A stretch of 64,000 nt of DNA from DASUNP01 sp035249305. Its GTDB lineage: Bacteria > Acidobacteriota > Blastocatellia > UBA7656. Numbering within the stretch: position 1 is the stretch's first letter; each line of letters opens with the position of its first letter. Both the position numbers and the translations under genes were made by a program. Where the stretch lies: positions 24,297 to 88,296 of the forward strand of contig DATFGQ010000112.1 of assembly GCA_035249305.1 (NCBI GenBank). The letters are read 5' to 3'. The notes beneath the pieces are model-generated. The model was not told where the DNA came from, did not search any database, and saw only the letters and a program-made list of their open reading frames with translations. Positions 1 to 9,722 of the stretch are shown here, in pieces.

Positions 1-3000
1 AACGAGCGGTTCGCTTACGACGCGTACCGCCGCTTCATACAGATGTTCGGCAAGATCGTGCTTGGAGTGGACGGCGAGCTGTTCGAGCACGCGCTGGAAG
101 AGGCGAAGCGCAAGGCGAAAGCGAAACTCGACACGGACCTTTCCGCTAAAGACCTGAAGCGAGTCTCGGATGAGTTCAAAAAGATCGTCAAGCGCGAGAC
201 TGGCAAGCAATTCCCTTCCGACCCTTACCGCCAGTTGGAAGAGGCCGTCAAAGCCGTCTTCCGCTCATGGAACGGCGAGCGCGCCAAAGCCTACCGTCGC
301 AGGGAGAAGATACCCGACGACCTGGGCACGGCCGTCAACGTCGTGACGATGGTCTTCGGCAACATGGGGAACGATTCGGGGACGGGCGTGGCTTTTACGC
401 GCAACCCGGCGACGGGCGAGAAGAAGCTTTTCGGCGATTACCTGACGAACGCGCAAGGCGAAGACGTGGTGGCGGGCATCCGCACGCCGAAGCACATCGA
501 CGAGCTGAAGAATGACATGCCCGCGATCTACGACGAGTTCGTGGCGGTAGCGGAAAAGCTTGAGCGCCATTACCGCGACATGCAGGATCTGGAGTTTACG
601 ATCGAGCGCGGGCGTTTATGGATGCTCCAGACCCGCAACGGCAAGCGCACGGGTCCGGCCGCGGTCAAGATCGCCGTCGAGATGGTGCGCGAAGGCTTGA
701 TCGATGAGCGCACGGCGCTGCTGAGAGTGCCGGCCGGGGACTTAGATCAACTGCTCCACAAGATGATCGACCCGAAGGCGAAGGTGAACGTGCTGACACG
801 CGGGATCAACGCGAGCCCCGGCGCAGCGGCCGGGCGCGTGGTCTTCACTCCGCAGGAGGCCGAAAGCTGGGCCGCGCGAGGCGAGCGCGTGATACTGGTC
901 CGCCGCGAAACTTCGCCCGAAGACGTTAAAGGGATGGATGCGTCTCAGGCAATATTGACATCTACTGGCGGACCCACCTGCGTATCGGGCGAAACCAGGA
1001 TATTGACTGACCGGGGCTTCATGACGGCTCAGGACGCTCATCATGCAATTGCGGAAGGCGAAAGCTTGTTGATTCTTTCTTTAGATACGGAGAGCCGCAA
1101 AGCAGTGTGGAGGCCGATTATTTGGGCGGGCAAGCGCGCCAGGTCTGTCATCAAGGTCGCCGTTTCACAGAGCGGGCGTTCGCGACTCGACACGATAAAT
1201 ATCACGCCGGACCACAAGATGTTCACCGTGTCTAATCGTAAGTTAGCAAAGAAGCCGCTAGGTGATGTTCTGCGAGATGGTGACTTCATTTGCGTCGTAG
1301 ACCGGATAGCCGGTTTCAAAGAGAGTGATGGCAGCAATCAGCAGCTTGCTTACCTGATGGGCGCTATTGTGACTGATGGCTATATCAGGCTGAGACGAAC
1401 CAAAGGTGAAGTCGTGTTCACCCAGAAACCTACCCCCGAGAAGCAGGAGTTCATCGAAGCAGTGGCCACCGCCTTTGAACAAGCTACGGGTTATAGCTTT
1501 ACCTCGCGGCACCTTAAACATACTGAAGGTTTCCTGCGCGGTAGAAAGATAGTTGGTGACGCGCTGGACCTCAGTAGCACGAGGCGCGCCCCGGCCGAGT
1601 TTCTTGCTTCGATCCGCGACAACCTGCCTCAATGGGTTATGGGGTTGACGGAGGAAGAATTATTGAGCTTCCTCGCGGGGGTCATTGACGGTGATGGCAC
1701 ATTCAATCGAACTACCGCAAGTCGGATCAATATATTTGCTTCAAAGAAATATGTCATAGAAGCCGTAGTGCTGGCCTGTCTGCGGCTAGGTATTCTGCCG
1801 AAAGTGACACGCAACCGGACAATCTGCAATATCCAGATCGTCGAGCAGAGCGAGCGTCTTCTAGGTTATACCCGAAGGGTTAAGGGCAATGTGAACACTC
1901 CTGTCTATGAGAGCAAGCTCTTTTCCGCGCGCGGATTGTTCGCTGATATAGTCGAGGACGTTAACCGTGGAGGTAAGATTCGTTGTCGGACGGAGCGCAA
2001 TCTTCTAGTAGGCGAACAAAAAGCAAGACAGACACTAGATCTTTGCGAGCCTTCGGTGCGAAAAGAGTTAGAGGAATTGCTTGACGCAGATTTGCGAATG
2101 TACAGGGTTTGCAAGCTTGACGACCTTGGTGAAATGGATGTTTACAATTTTGAGGTAGGAGCCAGCACCGAGTTAGACAAGAACTACATTGCGTTCACCT
2201 CTATGCTGACGCCGTTGCTGATCTCCAATTCGCACGCTGCTGTGGTGGCGCGCGGGTGGGGTAAGCCCTGCGTAGTCGGCGCGGGCGAGATCAACATCAA
2301 CTACGGCAAGAACGAGTTCTCCGTCAACGGCGCGCGCGTTCGCCAGGGAGACTGGATAACCGTCGACGGCACGAGCGGGCAGGTCATAGAAGGCCAGGCC
2401 CCGCTCATCGACCCGGAGCTCGGCGAAGAGTTCTATCAGTTGATGCAGTGGGCTGACAATAACCGGAGTCTGCGCGTCCGCACGAACGCCGACACGCCCG
2501 AAGACGCCGAGGTGGCGCGAGGCTTCGGCGCAGAAGGCATAGGGCTCTGCCGCACCGAGCACATGTTTTTTGAAGGCGACCGCATTGACTACGTGAGGCA
2601 GATGATCCTCGGCTCGCTCGAATACAAGCAGCTTGAGCGCGAGCTTTCGTCGGTCGAGTCGGAGCTCAAGCGCACGACCGCGCCTAAGAAGCGCGAAGAG
2701 ATGGGGCGCGCGCGCCGCCGACTGAAAAAAGAGATCGAAGAGCCGAAGCGGCTCTACAAAGGCGGCCTCGCGCAACTGCTCAAGCTACAGCGGAAAGATT
2801 TTGCAGGCATATTCCAGGCGATGGACGGGCTGCCCGTGACCATCCGCACGCTCGACCCGCCACTGCACGAGTTTCTGCCTCACGACGAAGAGGGCACGCG
2901 CAAGCTCGCGCGCAAACTCAAGGTCAAGCCTCAGCAGTTGTGGCAGCGCGTGCAACTTCTTCACGAAGCCAACCCGATGCTAGGCCACCGCGGCTGTCGG

Positions 3001-3639
3001 CTGGGTATAGTCTTCCCGGAGATAACCGAGATGCAGGCCCGCGCGATATTCGAGGCCGCCGCCCGCGTCCAGAAGAAGGGCGTGAAGGTGCTGCCCGAGA
3101 TCATGATCCCGCTCGTTTCCGACGTGACAGAGCTGCGCTTGCAGGCGGAGGTCGTCCGCCGCGTGGCCGAGGAGGTGATGGACGAGACTCAGCAGAAGAT
3201 AGATTACCTCGTAGGCACTATGATCGAGCTACCGCGCGCGGCGCTCACGGCGGACCGCATAGCCGAGGTGGCGGAGTTCTTCTCTTTCGGCACAAACGAC
3301 CTGACGCAGACGGCGTTCGGAATATCGCGCGACGATTCTGGTAAGTTCCTCCCCTTTTACGTCGAGAACCGCATCTTCAAGAACGACCCGTTCCAGGTGT
3401 TGGATCAAGACGGGGTGGGCCAGCTTGTCCGCGTAGGGACCGAGCGCGGCCGAGCCACGCGCGCGGACTTGAAGGTGGGCATCTGCGGCGAGCATGGCGG
3501 CGAGCCCTCTTCGGTAGGCTTCTGCCACAGAGTCGGTTTGAGTTATGTATCTTGCTCGCCTTACCGAGTGCCGATAGCGCGGTTGGCGGCGGCGCAAGCC
3601 TCGCTCGGCTCTGAGCAATCGATCTCACATACGGCTTGA
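1..3639 (+). CDS. ppdK: Pyruvate, phosphate dikinase, 5'-truncated, interrupted by an intein
   Basis: The enzyme interconverts pyruvate, ATP and phosphate with PEP, AMP and pyrophosphate in the cytoplasm. The reading frame is open from base 1 (NERFAYDAYRRFIQMFG), a motif that lies well inside the ATP-grasp domain, so the start is outside the window. The ATP-grasp part carries GNMGNDSGTGVAFTRNP and DLEFTIERGRLWMLQTRNG. The swivelling phosphohistidine domain has SHAAVVARGWGKPCVVG, with the catalytic His at 2233-2235. The C-terminal PEP/pyruvate barrel has TIRTLDPPLHEFLP, IMIPLVSDVTEL, FFSFGTNDLTQTAFG and the active-site Cys in GICGEHGGEPSS. Removing the 417-residue intein leaves about 795 visible residues, which fits a normal enzyme of about 880-900 once the missing N-terminus is added. 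Activity must depend on protein splicing, since the intein separates T and S just before the catalytic His. The 3' end runs into a bidirectional terminator. Confidence 0.97.
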   Translation, partial: NERFAYDAYRRFIQMFGKIVLGVDGELFEHALEEAKRKAKAKLDTDLSAKDLKRVSDEFKKIVKRETGKQFPSDPYRQLEEAVKAVFRSWNGERAKAYRRREKIPDDLGTAVNVVTMVFGNMGNDSGTGVAFTRNPATGEKKLFGDYLTNAQGEDVVAGIRTPKHIDELKNDMPAIYDEFVAVAEKLERHYRDMQDLEFTIERGRLWMLQTRNGKRTGPAAVKIAVEMVREGLIDERTALLRVPAGDLDQLLHKMIDPKAKVNVLTRGINASPGAAAGRVVFTPQEAESWAARGERVILVRRETSPEDVKGMDASQAILTSTGGPTCVSGETRILTDRGFMTAQDAHHAIAEGESLLILSLDTESRKAVWRPIIWAGKRARSVIKVAVSQSGRSRLDTINITPDHKMFTVSNRKLAKKPLGDVLRDGDFICVVDRIAGFKESDGSNQQLAYLMGAIVTDGYIRLRRTKGEVVFTQKPTPEKQEFIEAVATAFEQATGYSFTSRHLKHTEGFLRGRKIVGDALDLSSTRRAPAEFLASIRDNLPQWVMGLTEEELLSFLAGVIDGDGTFNRTTASRINIFASKKYVIEAVVLACLRLGILPKVTRNRTICNIQIVEQSERLLGYTRRVKGNVNTPVYESKLFSARGLFADIVEDVNRGGKIRCRTERNLLVGEQKARQTLDLCEPSVRKELEELLDADLRMYRVCKLDDLGEMDVYNFEVGASTELDKNYIAFTSMLTPLLISNSHAAVVARGWGKPCVVGAGEININYGKNEFSVNGARVRQGDWITVDGTSGQVIEGQAPLIDPELGEEFYQLMQWADNNRSLRVRTNADTPEDAEVARGFGAEGIGLCRTEHMFFEGDRIDYVRQMILGSLEYKQLERELSSVESELKRTTAPKKREEMGRARRRLKKEIEEPKRLYKGGLAQLLKLQRKDFAGIFQAMDGLPVTIRTLDPPLHEFLPHDEEGTRKLARKLKVKPQQLWQRVQLLHEANPMLGHRGCRLGIVFPEITEMQARAIFEAAARVQKKGVKVLPEIMIPLVSDVTELRLQAEVVRRVAEEVMDETQQKIDYLVGTMIELPRAALTADRIAEVAEFFSFGTNDLTQTAFGISRDDSGKFLPFYVENRIFKNDPFQVLDQDGVGQLVRVGTERGRATRADLKVGICGEHGGEPSSVGFCHRVGLSYVSCSPYRVPIARLAAAQASLGSEQSISHTA
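979..2229 (+). other. Intein with LAGLIDADG homing endonuclease, inserted in ppdK
   Basis: This in-frame 417-residue insertion starts with Cys (CVSGETRILT, block A) and ends LLISN before extein Ser. The block B TxxH motif is ITPDHKMF near intein residues 75-82. Two dodecapeptide motifs, AYLMGAIVTDGYI (124-136) and LLSFLAGVIDGDGTF (228-242), mark a two-motif LAGLIDADG endonuclease with both acidic residues present. Block F is VYNFEV near 388. The usual penultimate His of block G is Ser. Local GC in a sampled line is about 50 percent against about 65 percent in the host gene, consistent with horizontal arrival. Boundaries are set by the conserved extein motif GGxT/SHAAVVA. Confidence 0.93.
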
Positions 3640-3648
3640 TTCAAGAGG

Positions 3649-3691
3649 AATGACGGTAAGTACAAAGATGCTCTTTGTACTTACCGTCATT
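3649..3691. terminator. Perfect 20-bp hairpin, bidirectional terminator
   Basis: Arms 3649-3668 and 3672-3691 are perfect reverse complements around a 3-base loop, followed by TTCTTTC on the plus strand. It sits between the convergent ppdK and the gene at 3687-4274, and contains the TGA stop codon of the latter. It probably ends both transcripts. Confidence 0.8.
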
Positions 3692-4274
3692 TTCTTTCAA
3701 GCACCCGGCTTACCTGGCGCGTGCGCTCTATTCTGCCGGGCTCCCCTCTTGACGAAATACAATTAACGAATATAAAAGTCTTCGCCGAGATGCCAACCAT
3801 ACTGTAATAATCTGGATATGTAGTCGCATAAAAAGGAATAGGGTACTGACCCGGCTTGTCGGGTAAGCTCGCCGGTCCCCCGATCAATGCGAACTCGACT
3901 GCAAAAATGTTAGATAGTCTTTCTGGCGACACATTGCGTTTAAACTCCAGTTCGATCATCACCAGTTTATCTTCAAGAAAGGAGAATCCCATTTTGTGGA
4001 AGTCGCCGACCTTACTATAAGTGAGCTGGCGAAATATCTTTTCTTTGTGCTTCGCATCAAGCCACTTCCCGATCTTGGAAGCTTCCAGCTTGTCGAGGCC
4101 GTCCTTTTCCGGTTTCCCGAGCGACTTAACGACTTCATCAGTTGTGGTCTTATCAATCGTAAAATCTCTGAACCCATCAGGGTTAGAGGGAAACGGCGTT
4201 TGATTATTAGACTGCGCCTTCAAACCGACAGCCAGCAAGAAGAGAAAGAATAAGACCTGTGTTGTTTTGAGCAT
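3687..4274 (-). CDS. Secreted protein of unknown function
   Basis: This 195-residue protein has a clear signal peptide (MLKTTQVLFFLFLLAVGLKAQ), so it is exported, probably to the periplasm. The segment FTIDKTTTDEVVKSLGKPEKD resembles the start of BamE/SmpA-like folds, in which a TxxEVxxxLGxP motif follows the leader, but the rest is not recognised. The start is supported by GGGGAGGG just upstream of the ATG. It is less GC-rich than its neighbours. It is convergent with ppdK and divergent from the YkgJ-like gene. The function is unknown and the BamE likeness is only a weak impression. Confidence 0.72.
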   Translation of the reverse strand: MLKTTQVLFFLFLLAVGLKAQSNNQTPFPSNPDGFRDFTIDKTTTDEVVKSLGKPEKDGLDKLEASKIGKWLDAKHKEKIFRQLTYSKVGDFHKMGFSFLEDKLVMIELEFKRNVSPERLSNIFAVEFALIGGPASLPDKPGQYPIPFYATTYPDYYSMVGISAKTFIFVNCISSRGEPGRIERTRQVSRVLERK

Positions 4275-4432
4275 ATGCCCTCCCCAAGAATATCAATGGC
4301 TTGAGATTTCGGCACTATACCACTCTCTTATGCTTTTGCCTATATGTATCAATTACCACAACGGCGATTCGTTTGTAAAAAAACCTGACTCTCATTAACA
4401 TAGCTCAGAAATCATAAACAACTTGAGGGCGT

Positions 4433-4834
4433 ATGAAACAAAAGAAGAGGCTTACTGCGAAGCGTAAATCGGAGCTCTGTCTAGTCTGCGGCAAGTGCTG
4501 CATGGCGATGACCTTCTTCGGCGGCGAGGTCGACGACGAGGCCCGCGACGAGATTCACTGGATGGAATTGCACGGCATGAAGATCGACTACGTCAAGAAG
4601 CGCGGGCGGACCGAGTATTACTTCACGCTCCCTCAACGGTGCAACGCGCTGCAAGAGATCGAGACCCCCGCGGGCGTCACCAACTACGTGTGCGGCGTGT
4701 ATGAAACCCGCCCGCAGATGTGCCGCGATTACGACGGGCGCATGGACGGCCCGTTCGGCGTCGCCGACTGCCTCTGGCGTCTCGAATCGGCCGAGCCCGC
4801 GACCAACCTCGTCAAGTTGAACAGGGCGCGATGA
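4433..4834 (+). CDS. YkgJ-type cysteine cluster protein
   Basis: This 133-residue protein opens with LCLVCGKCCMAMTFFGG, the CxxCxxCC cluster typical of the zinc- or iron-chelating YkgJ family (PF03692). Further cysteines (RCNAL, YVCGVYETRPQMCRDYDG and DCLW) complete a likely metal site. The family has no firmly assigned reaction. The start follows TTGAGGGCGT. Its stop codon overlaps the start of the next gene in an ATGA arrangement, so the two are translationally coupled. Confidence 0.87.
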   Translation: MKQKKRLTAKRKSELCLVCGKCCMAMTFFGGEVDDEARDEIHWMELHGMKIDYVKKRGRTEYYFTLPQRCNALQEIETPAGVTNYVCGVYETRPQMCRDYDGRMDGPFGVADCLWRLESAEPATNLVKLNRAR

Positions 4835-5565
4835 CAGGGGCCGGGCTGCAACACGACTTCAATTCGATCCGCGCCATCTTCTTTGACGCGGGCGGGACAT
4901 TGATTCACCTCGATTCAGCACGCATCTGCGACCTCATAAACGACGAGTTCGGCTTTCGCCCTCAAACTGACCGCTTCCGCCACGCGCAATACCTCGGCAT
5001 GTCGCGCGTGGCCGAGCTCGTCGCCGAAGGAAAAGGCTCCACTGAAAAACTGAAGCGTGAGTTTTACTCGACGCTGCTCCCCCAAGTCGGGGTCTCTGAA
5101 GATAAGCTCCGCGCCGTCGTCGATTGCGTTTTGAAGCTGGCCGAAGCCGAGATGCTCTGGTACGTAGCCGACGACCGAGCCGCCGAAACTCTCTCGCGGC
5201 TGAACGAGCGCGGCTTCAAGCTCGGCCTCGTGTCGAACAGCGATGGCCGCATCGAAAGCGCCGTCACGCGCGCGGGGCTCGCCCGTTATCTCGACTTCTT
5301 CATAGACTCTTTTCTGGTCGGCGTCGAAAAGCCCGACCCGCGCATATTTCACTTCGCCTGCGAGCGCGCGGGAGTCGCCCCACACGAAGCGGCTTACGTA
5401 GGCGACCTCTACCACGTAGACGTTATCGGCTCGCGCGGCGCGGGGCTCGTGCCCGTGCTCTACGACCCTTACGACTTGAATCGAGCGGCGGACTGCCTGC
5501 GCATAAACTCGCTCGACGATCTTCTAATCATTGCCTCGGCTGGCGGCGACGATCAGCGCGCATAG
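4831..5565 (+). CDS. HAD superfamily hydrolase, subfamily IA, HDHD3/REG-2-like
   Basis: This is a 244-residue cytoplasmic phosphatase-like protein. Motif I is FFDAGGTLI with nucleophile Asp19; the second Asp of classic DxDxT is Gly, as is usual in the REG-2/HDHD3 branch. Motif II is LVSNSDG, motif III has the Lys of EKPDPRIF, and motif IV is AYVGDLYHVD. The cap lies between motifs I and II (about residues 25-110). The start overlaps the previous stop (ATGA); a longer frame upstream would only read through the YkgJ gene. The last 42 bases overlap the 3' end of the convergent gene on the other strand. The substrate cannot be told. Confidence 0.9.
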   Translation: MTGAGLQHDFNSIRAIFFDAGGTLIHLDSARICDLINDEFGFRPQTDRFRHAQYLGMSRVAELVAEGKGSTEKLKREFYSTLLPQVGVSEDKLRAVVDCVLKLAEAEMLWYVADDRAAETLSRLNERGFKLGLVSNSDGRIESAVTRAGLARYLDFFIDSFLVGVEKPDPRIFHFACERAGVAPHEAAYVGDLYHVDVIGSRGAGLVPVLYDPYDLNRAADCLRINSLDDLLIIASAGGDDQRA

Positions 5566-6744
5566 CGGGTCGCTCGTAAGCTCGGACCAGCGGACTGGTT
5601 TCGGCGGGTTGTTAGGGTTGTCTTGATTGGCCTCTGAGTTATCGAAGTAAGTCGTCACTTCGACGCGCGTACCTTTCGGGAGCGCGACCGGCTGTTTGAA
5701 ATAGTAGGTCGGCTGCCAGTCGTAGCGGTGGCCGCGCGCCCAGATCATCACCTCTTGCGTGCCGTCGGGCCTGACGGCGGTCGCCTGAAACGACACGATG
5801 AGCGGGTGCGCGCGCGGGCGTATGGCTATCGCCTCAAGATCATCCTCCGCCGTGAAGCTCAGCTTTACGCGGTGAGGCTCGCCTTTCGCAGGCACGACCG
5901 CCGCCGGGTCTGTAATCGCCACTTCGCGCGCCTGTTTGCGCGGCGGGGTCTTCGAAAAGTAAAGCGCGACCTGGCTTCGATCCTTTGTCGCCTCGCCGGA
6001 GTTCGCGTAATGAATCATCGCGTAGACGCGAGAGCCCGCCGGCAACAGCCATGCGACGCCATCGGCCAGCTCGACACTCTTCTGCCCAGGCATCCAGGCG
6101 CCCAGCCTGACGGTCGAGCTTGCGGTCTTTCGCGCCTTCTCGCCCTTCACGTTTCCGGGCAGGTCTTTCTCGACGTAAAGCGTAGCGCAGTGGACTACGG
6201 CGCCGTTTTCAGGCATCAGGTCGAACGCCTTTACCCAGCGATCCTCTTTCAGGTTCGTGGGCAAGAAAAGACCAACCTGCTGGTCCGCGCCAGATTCAAC
6301 CTTAGTCTCGTTGGCGGGCTTCAGTATCAAATCAGGTTTGCCTAGCTGCCAGTGGTCTGAATGAATCGGCGTCTTCGGCAGGTCTTTCTCGTCGCCTTTA
6401 GGTGCGCCGCCTTCAACCCAGTTCACTATCAAATCTATCTCGTGCTGGGTGAGCGCCGGCTGGTTGAGGAACTCGCCGTAGCCTTTGACGGCGTGCCAGG
6501 GCGGCATGCGCTTTTCTAATATCTCTTCCTTGATCGCCTTCGCCCACGGGCGGGCCTCTTCGTAGGTCGCGAGCGACATCGCGGCCCCGCCTTCGTGGTG
6601 ACACGAGATGCAATTGCGCTGGAGTATGCGCACGACCTCTTTGTTGAATCGCACCTTCGTCGTGATAGGCTCGTGCGCCAGCGCGAAAGCAAAAGGCAAG
6701 AGGCAAAAGACAAAGAAAAGCTTTATGCGCGCGACGCTTTTCAT
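5524..6744 (-). CDS. Divergent cytochrome c/PHM-like protein lacking copper ligands
   Basis: A signal peptide (MKSVARIKLFFVFCLLPFAF) is followed by one haem site, CISCH, at residues 45-49, and a two-lobed domain resembling the copper type II ascorbate-dependent monooxygenase fold of the four genes upstream. It keeps MPPWH and ALTQHEIDLIVNWVEGG, but the copper positions have changed: VVHH of the paralogues is VVHC, the PHMH motif is PRAH, and the C-terminal MMIG is absent; only the MIHY histidine remains. The start at 6744 is chosen for the leader peptide and GAAAGGCAAAG upstream; an upstream ATG at 6786 would add a basic stretch encoded by a heptamer repeat. It is last in the operon, 41 bases after its neighbour, and overlaps the HAD gene tail to tail. 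Haem binding is likely; copper catalysis is not. Confidence 0.86.
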   Translation of the reverse strand: MKSVARIKLFFVFCLLPFAFALAHEPITTKVRFNKEVVRILQRNCISCHHEGGAAMSLATYEEARPWAKAIKEEILEKRMPPWHAVKGYGEFLNQPALTQHEIDLIVNWVEGGAPKGDEKDLPKTPIHSDHWQLGKPDLILKPANETKVESGADQQVGLFLPTNLKEDRWVKAFDLMPENGAVVHCATLYVEKDLPGNVKGEKARKTASSTVRLGAWMPGQKSVELADGVAWLLPAGSRVYAMIHYANSGEATKDRSQVALYFSKTPPRKQAREVAITDPAAVVPAKGEPHRVKLSFTAEDDLEAIAIRPRAHPLIVSFQATAVRPDGTQEVMIWARGHRYDWQPTYYFKQPVALPKGTRVEVTTYFDNSEANQDNPNNPPKPVRWSELTSDPLCALIVAASRGND

Positions 6745-6781
6745 CTTTGCCTTTCGCCTCTTGCCTCTTACTTTTTGCCTT
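6686..6781. repeat. Inverted heptamer-period repeat around a start codon
   Basis: On the minus strand the leader (6781-6745) is built of units such as GGCAAGA, GGCGAAA and GGCAAAG. The sequence coding the signal peptide core (6722-6686) is an imperfect inverted copy (units CTTTTGC, CTCTTGC). The two arms bracket the ATG at 6744 and could fold the ribosome binding site into a hairpin. Confidence 0.65.
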
Positions 6782-6785
6782 AACA

Positions 6786-8030
<1,245 letters not shown>

Positions 8031-8063
8031 CTTTAAGCACCTCGTTCTACGGGGTTCAGGCTG

Positions 8064-9722
8064 CTACTTGTCGGTTCCACTGGGAGCTGTTTTGACTATC
8101 CTCTTGGCCCGGACCGTGCGGCCATTCTGCTCGAAGACCAGCTCGGTCACTTCGCCCTTCTCATTCTTCACAAAAGTGACCTGCGCATCAACCACTTTGA
8201 AGAAAAACTTCGTCTCGGTCTCAGGGAATATCTCGAAGCTCGGCATGCCCGTAGCGCCCGCCATCAGACGGTCACCCTCGCGCGTGATCTTGACCGCGGC
8301 GCCGGGCATGACCTGGTACTCGCCCGCGTAGGCGTCATAAATCTTCGGGTCTACTTTCACGGCGGGGCGGTTCGGGGTCGGCGTGACGAAATCGAAATAG
8401 CCGATCATCATCTCGTCGTAAGTCGGGTCGCCGAACCGGACGAACTTCGTCGGGTCGGGGTTGTGCTTGTTCTTCTCTGAGTTGTCGAAGTGCGCCGTCA
8501 CGATCATCCGTGTCCCCTTAGGGATCAGAACGGGCTTTTCGAGCCGGTACATCGTCTGCCAGTTGAAGTCGTACCTCGGCACGTCGAGCAGCGTCTCGCG
8601 GCGACCGTCTGGGTAGACGATTTCGTACTTCATCGATTTGCCGCGCACGTGCATGTGCGGCAGGTAGGTCAGCAGCTCCGTGTCGCGGCTGAACGTGTAG
8701 CACCCTTTAACTTCGTGGTTGTCAGCGCCGGGCGGAATCTTGAAATAGTGATTCACGACGCCGAACGACATCAGCATCTTCTCGGGCGGCTTCTTCGCGA
8801 TGATGAACCCGATGCTGGTGCGATCACGCTCGGGCTTGCCGGTCGCCTTCGAGTAGTGCATCTGGATGACGATGTTCGACCCGGCGGGTATCAGCTTGGC
8901 CGTCCCTGCGGGCCAGATGTCCACGTCTTTGCCCGGCGTGTAAAAGCAGAGCGGCAGCCCGAGCCCTTCCTGCCCGCTCCCGCGTGCGAACCCGCCGTTC
9001 GGAGCGGCGCAGCCGTCGTCATGAACCGGCGCGTCCATCTTGGCGCGTATGAGCGTGCCTTCCTTATAAAAGATCGATCGGCTGTAAGGGTTGGCGACCG
9101 TCCGGGTCTGCATCTGCGGAGGCTGCACAAAGCCTATCACGTGATGCACGACGCGCTTGTTGCCGGGGTTGATCTCGGCGGCCTGCACCCAGGTGTCCTC
9201 TTTGAAGTTCGTCGGGATGAAGAAGTTTATGTACTCGTCAGGCCCCGTGGCCTCGACCGTGTACTCTTCGGGCATGGTCAGAACGACGTCGGGCTTTCCG
9301 ATCTTCCACCCGTTCGTAAACTCGGGCCGAGGCGGCAGGTCTTTCGGGTTCCCTTCCCTCGCGCCCTGATCGACCCAAGCCGCGATCGTGTCCACCTCTT
9401 GCTGGCTCAGCCGCACGTCGTTCGAGAAGTGTCCGTAAGCAGGGTCCGCATGCCAGGGCGGCATCTGTCTGGTGACGACCTTCTCTTTTATCGACTTCGC
9501 CCACGGGCGAGCCTCTTTAAAAGTGAGCAGCGACATCGGCGCAAGCTCGCCTGCGCGGTGGCACTCGGCGCAGTTCTTATAGATGATCGGCGCTACGTCT
9601 TTACTGAACGTAACGACGCGCGAGCCTTTGCCCGAGTCGTTCGCGCTCGTGGTAGTAAGTATGGTTAAGCAAAGGGCTACGAAGAAACCGATAGCGAGGG
9701 AGATTTTCAAAGCTTTCGTCAT
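8064..9722 (-). CDS. Cytochrome c/PHM-like protein with extra C-terminal domain
   Basis: Start MTKALKISLAIGFFVALCL gives 552 residues; a longer frame adds 22 residues without a leader. CAECH is at 51-55. Copper-type ligands are present: RVVHHVIGF, IQMHYSK, YLPHMHVRGK and YDEMMIGY. An insert between lobes carries a Cys (VHDDGCAAPNGG). Unlike its paralogues it has about 95 extra C-terminal residues (YDAYAGEYQV... to the end) that look like the small beta-barrel appended to many serine beta-lactamase-like proteins (DUF3471-like); this match is from pattern memory. It is the third gene of the operon. Confidence 0.9.
   Translation of the reverse strand: MTKALKISLAIGFFVALCLTILTTTSANDSGKGSRVVTFSKDVAPIIYKNCAECHRAGELAPMSLLTFKEARPWAKSIKEKVVTRQMPPWHADPAYGHFSNDVRLSQQEVDTIAAWVDQGAREGNPKDLPPRPEFTNGWKIGKPDVVLTMPEEYTVEATGPDEYINFFIPTNFKEDTWVQAAEINPGNKRVVHHVIGFVQPPQMQTRTVANPYSRSIFYKEGTLIRAKMDAPVHDDGCAAPNGGFARGSGQEGLGLPLCFYTPGKDVDIWPAGTAKLIPAGSNIVIQMHYSKATGKPERDRTSIGFIIAKKPPEKMLMSFGVVNHYFKIPPGADNHEVKGCYTFSRDTELLTYLPHMHVRGKSMKYEIVYPDGRRETLLDVPRYDFNWQTMYRLEKPVLIPKGTRMIVTAHFDNSEKNKHNPDPTKFVRFGDPTYDEMMIGYFDFVTPTPNRPAVKVDPKIYDAYAGEYQVMPGAAVKITREGDRLMAGATGMPSFEIFPETETKFFFKVVDAQVTFVKNEKGEVTELVFEQNGRTVRAKRIVKTAPSGTDK

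Noticed and set aside
8490..9668. Long open frame on the plus strand opposite the cytochrome/PHM gene (392 codons)
   Set aside because: Arg/Val/His-rich product with no motif, fully antisense to a gene with haem and copper motifs; typical of high-GC DNA.
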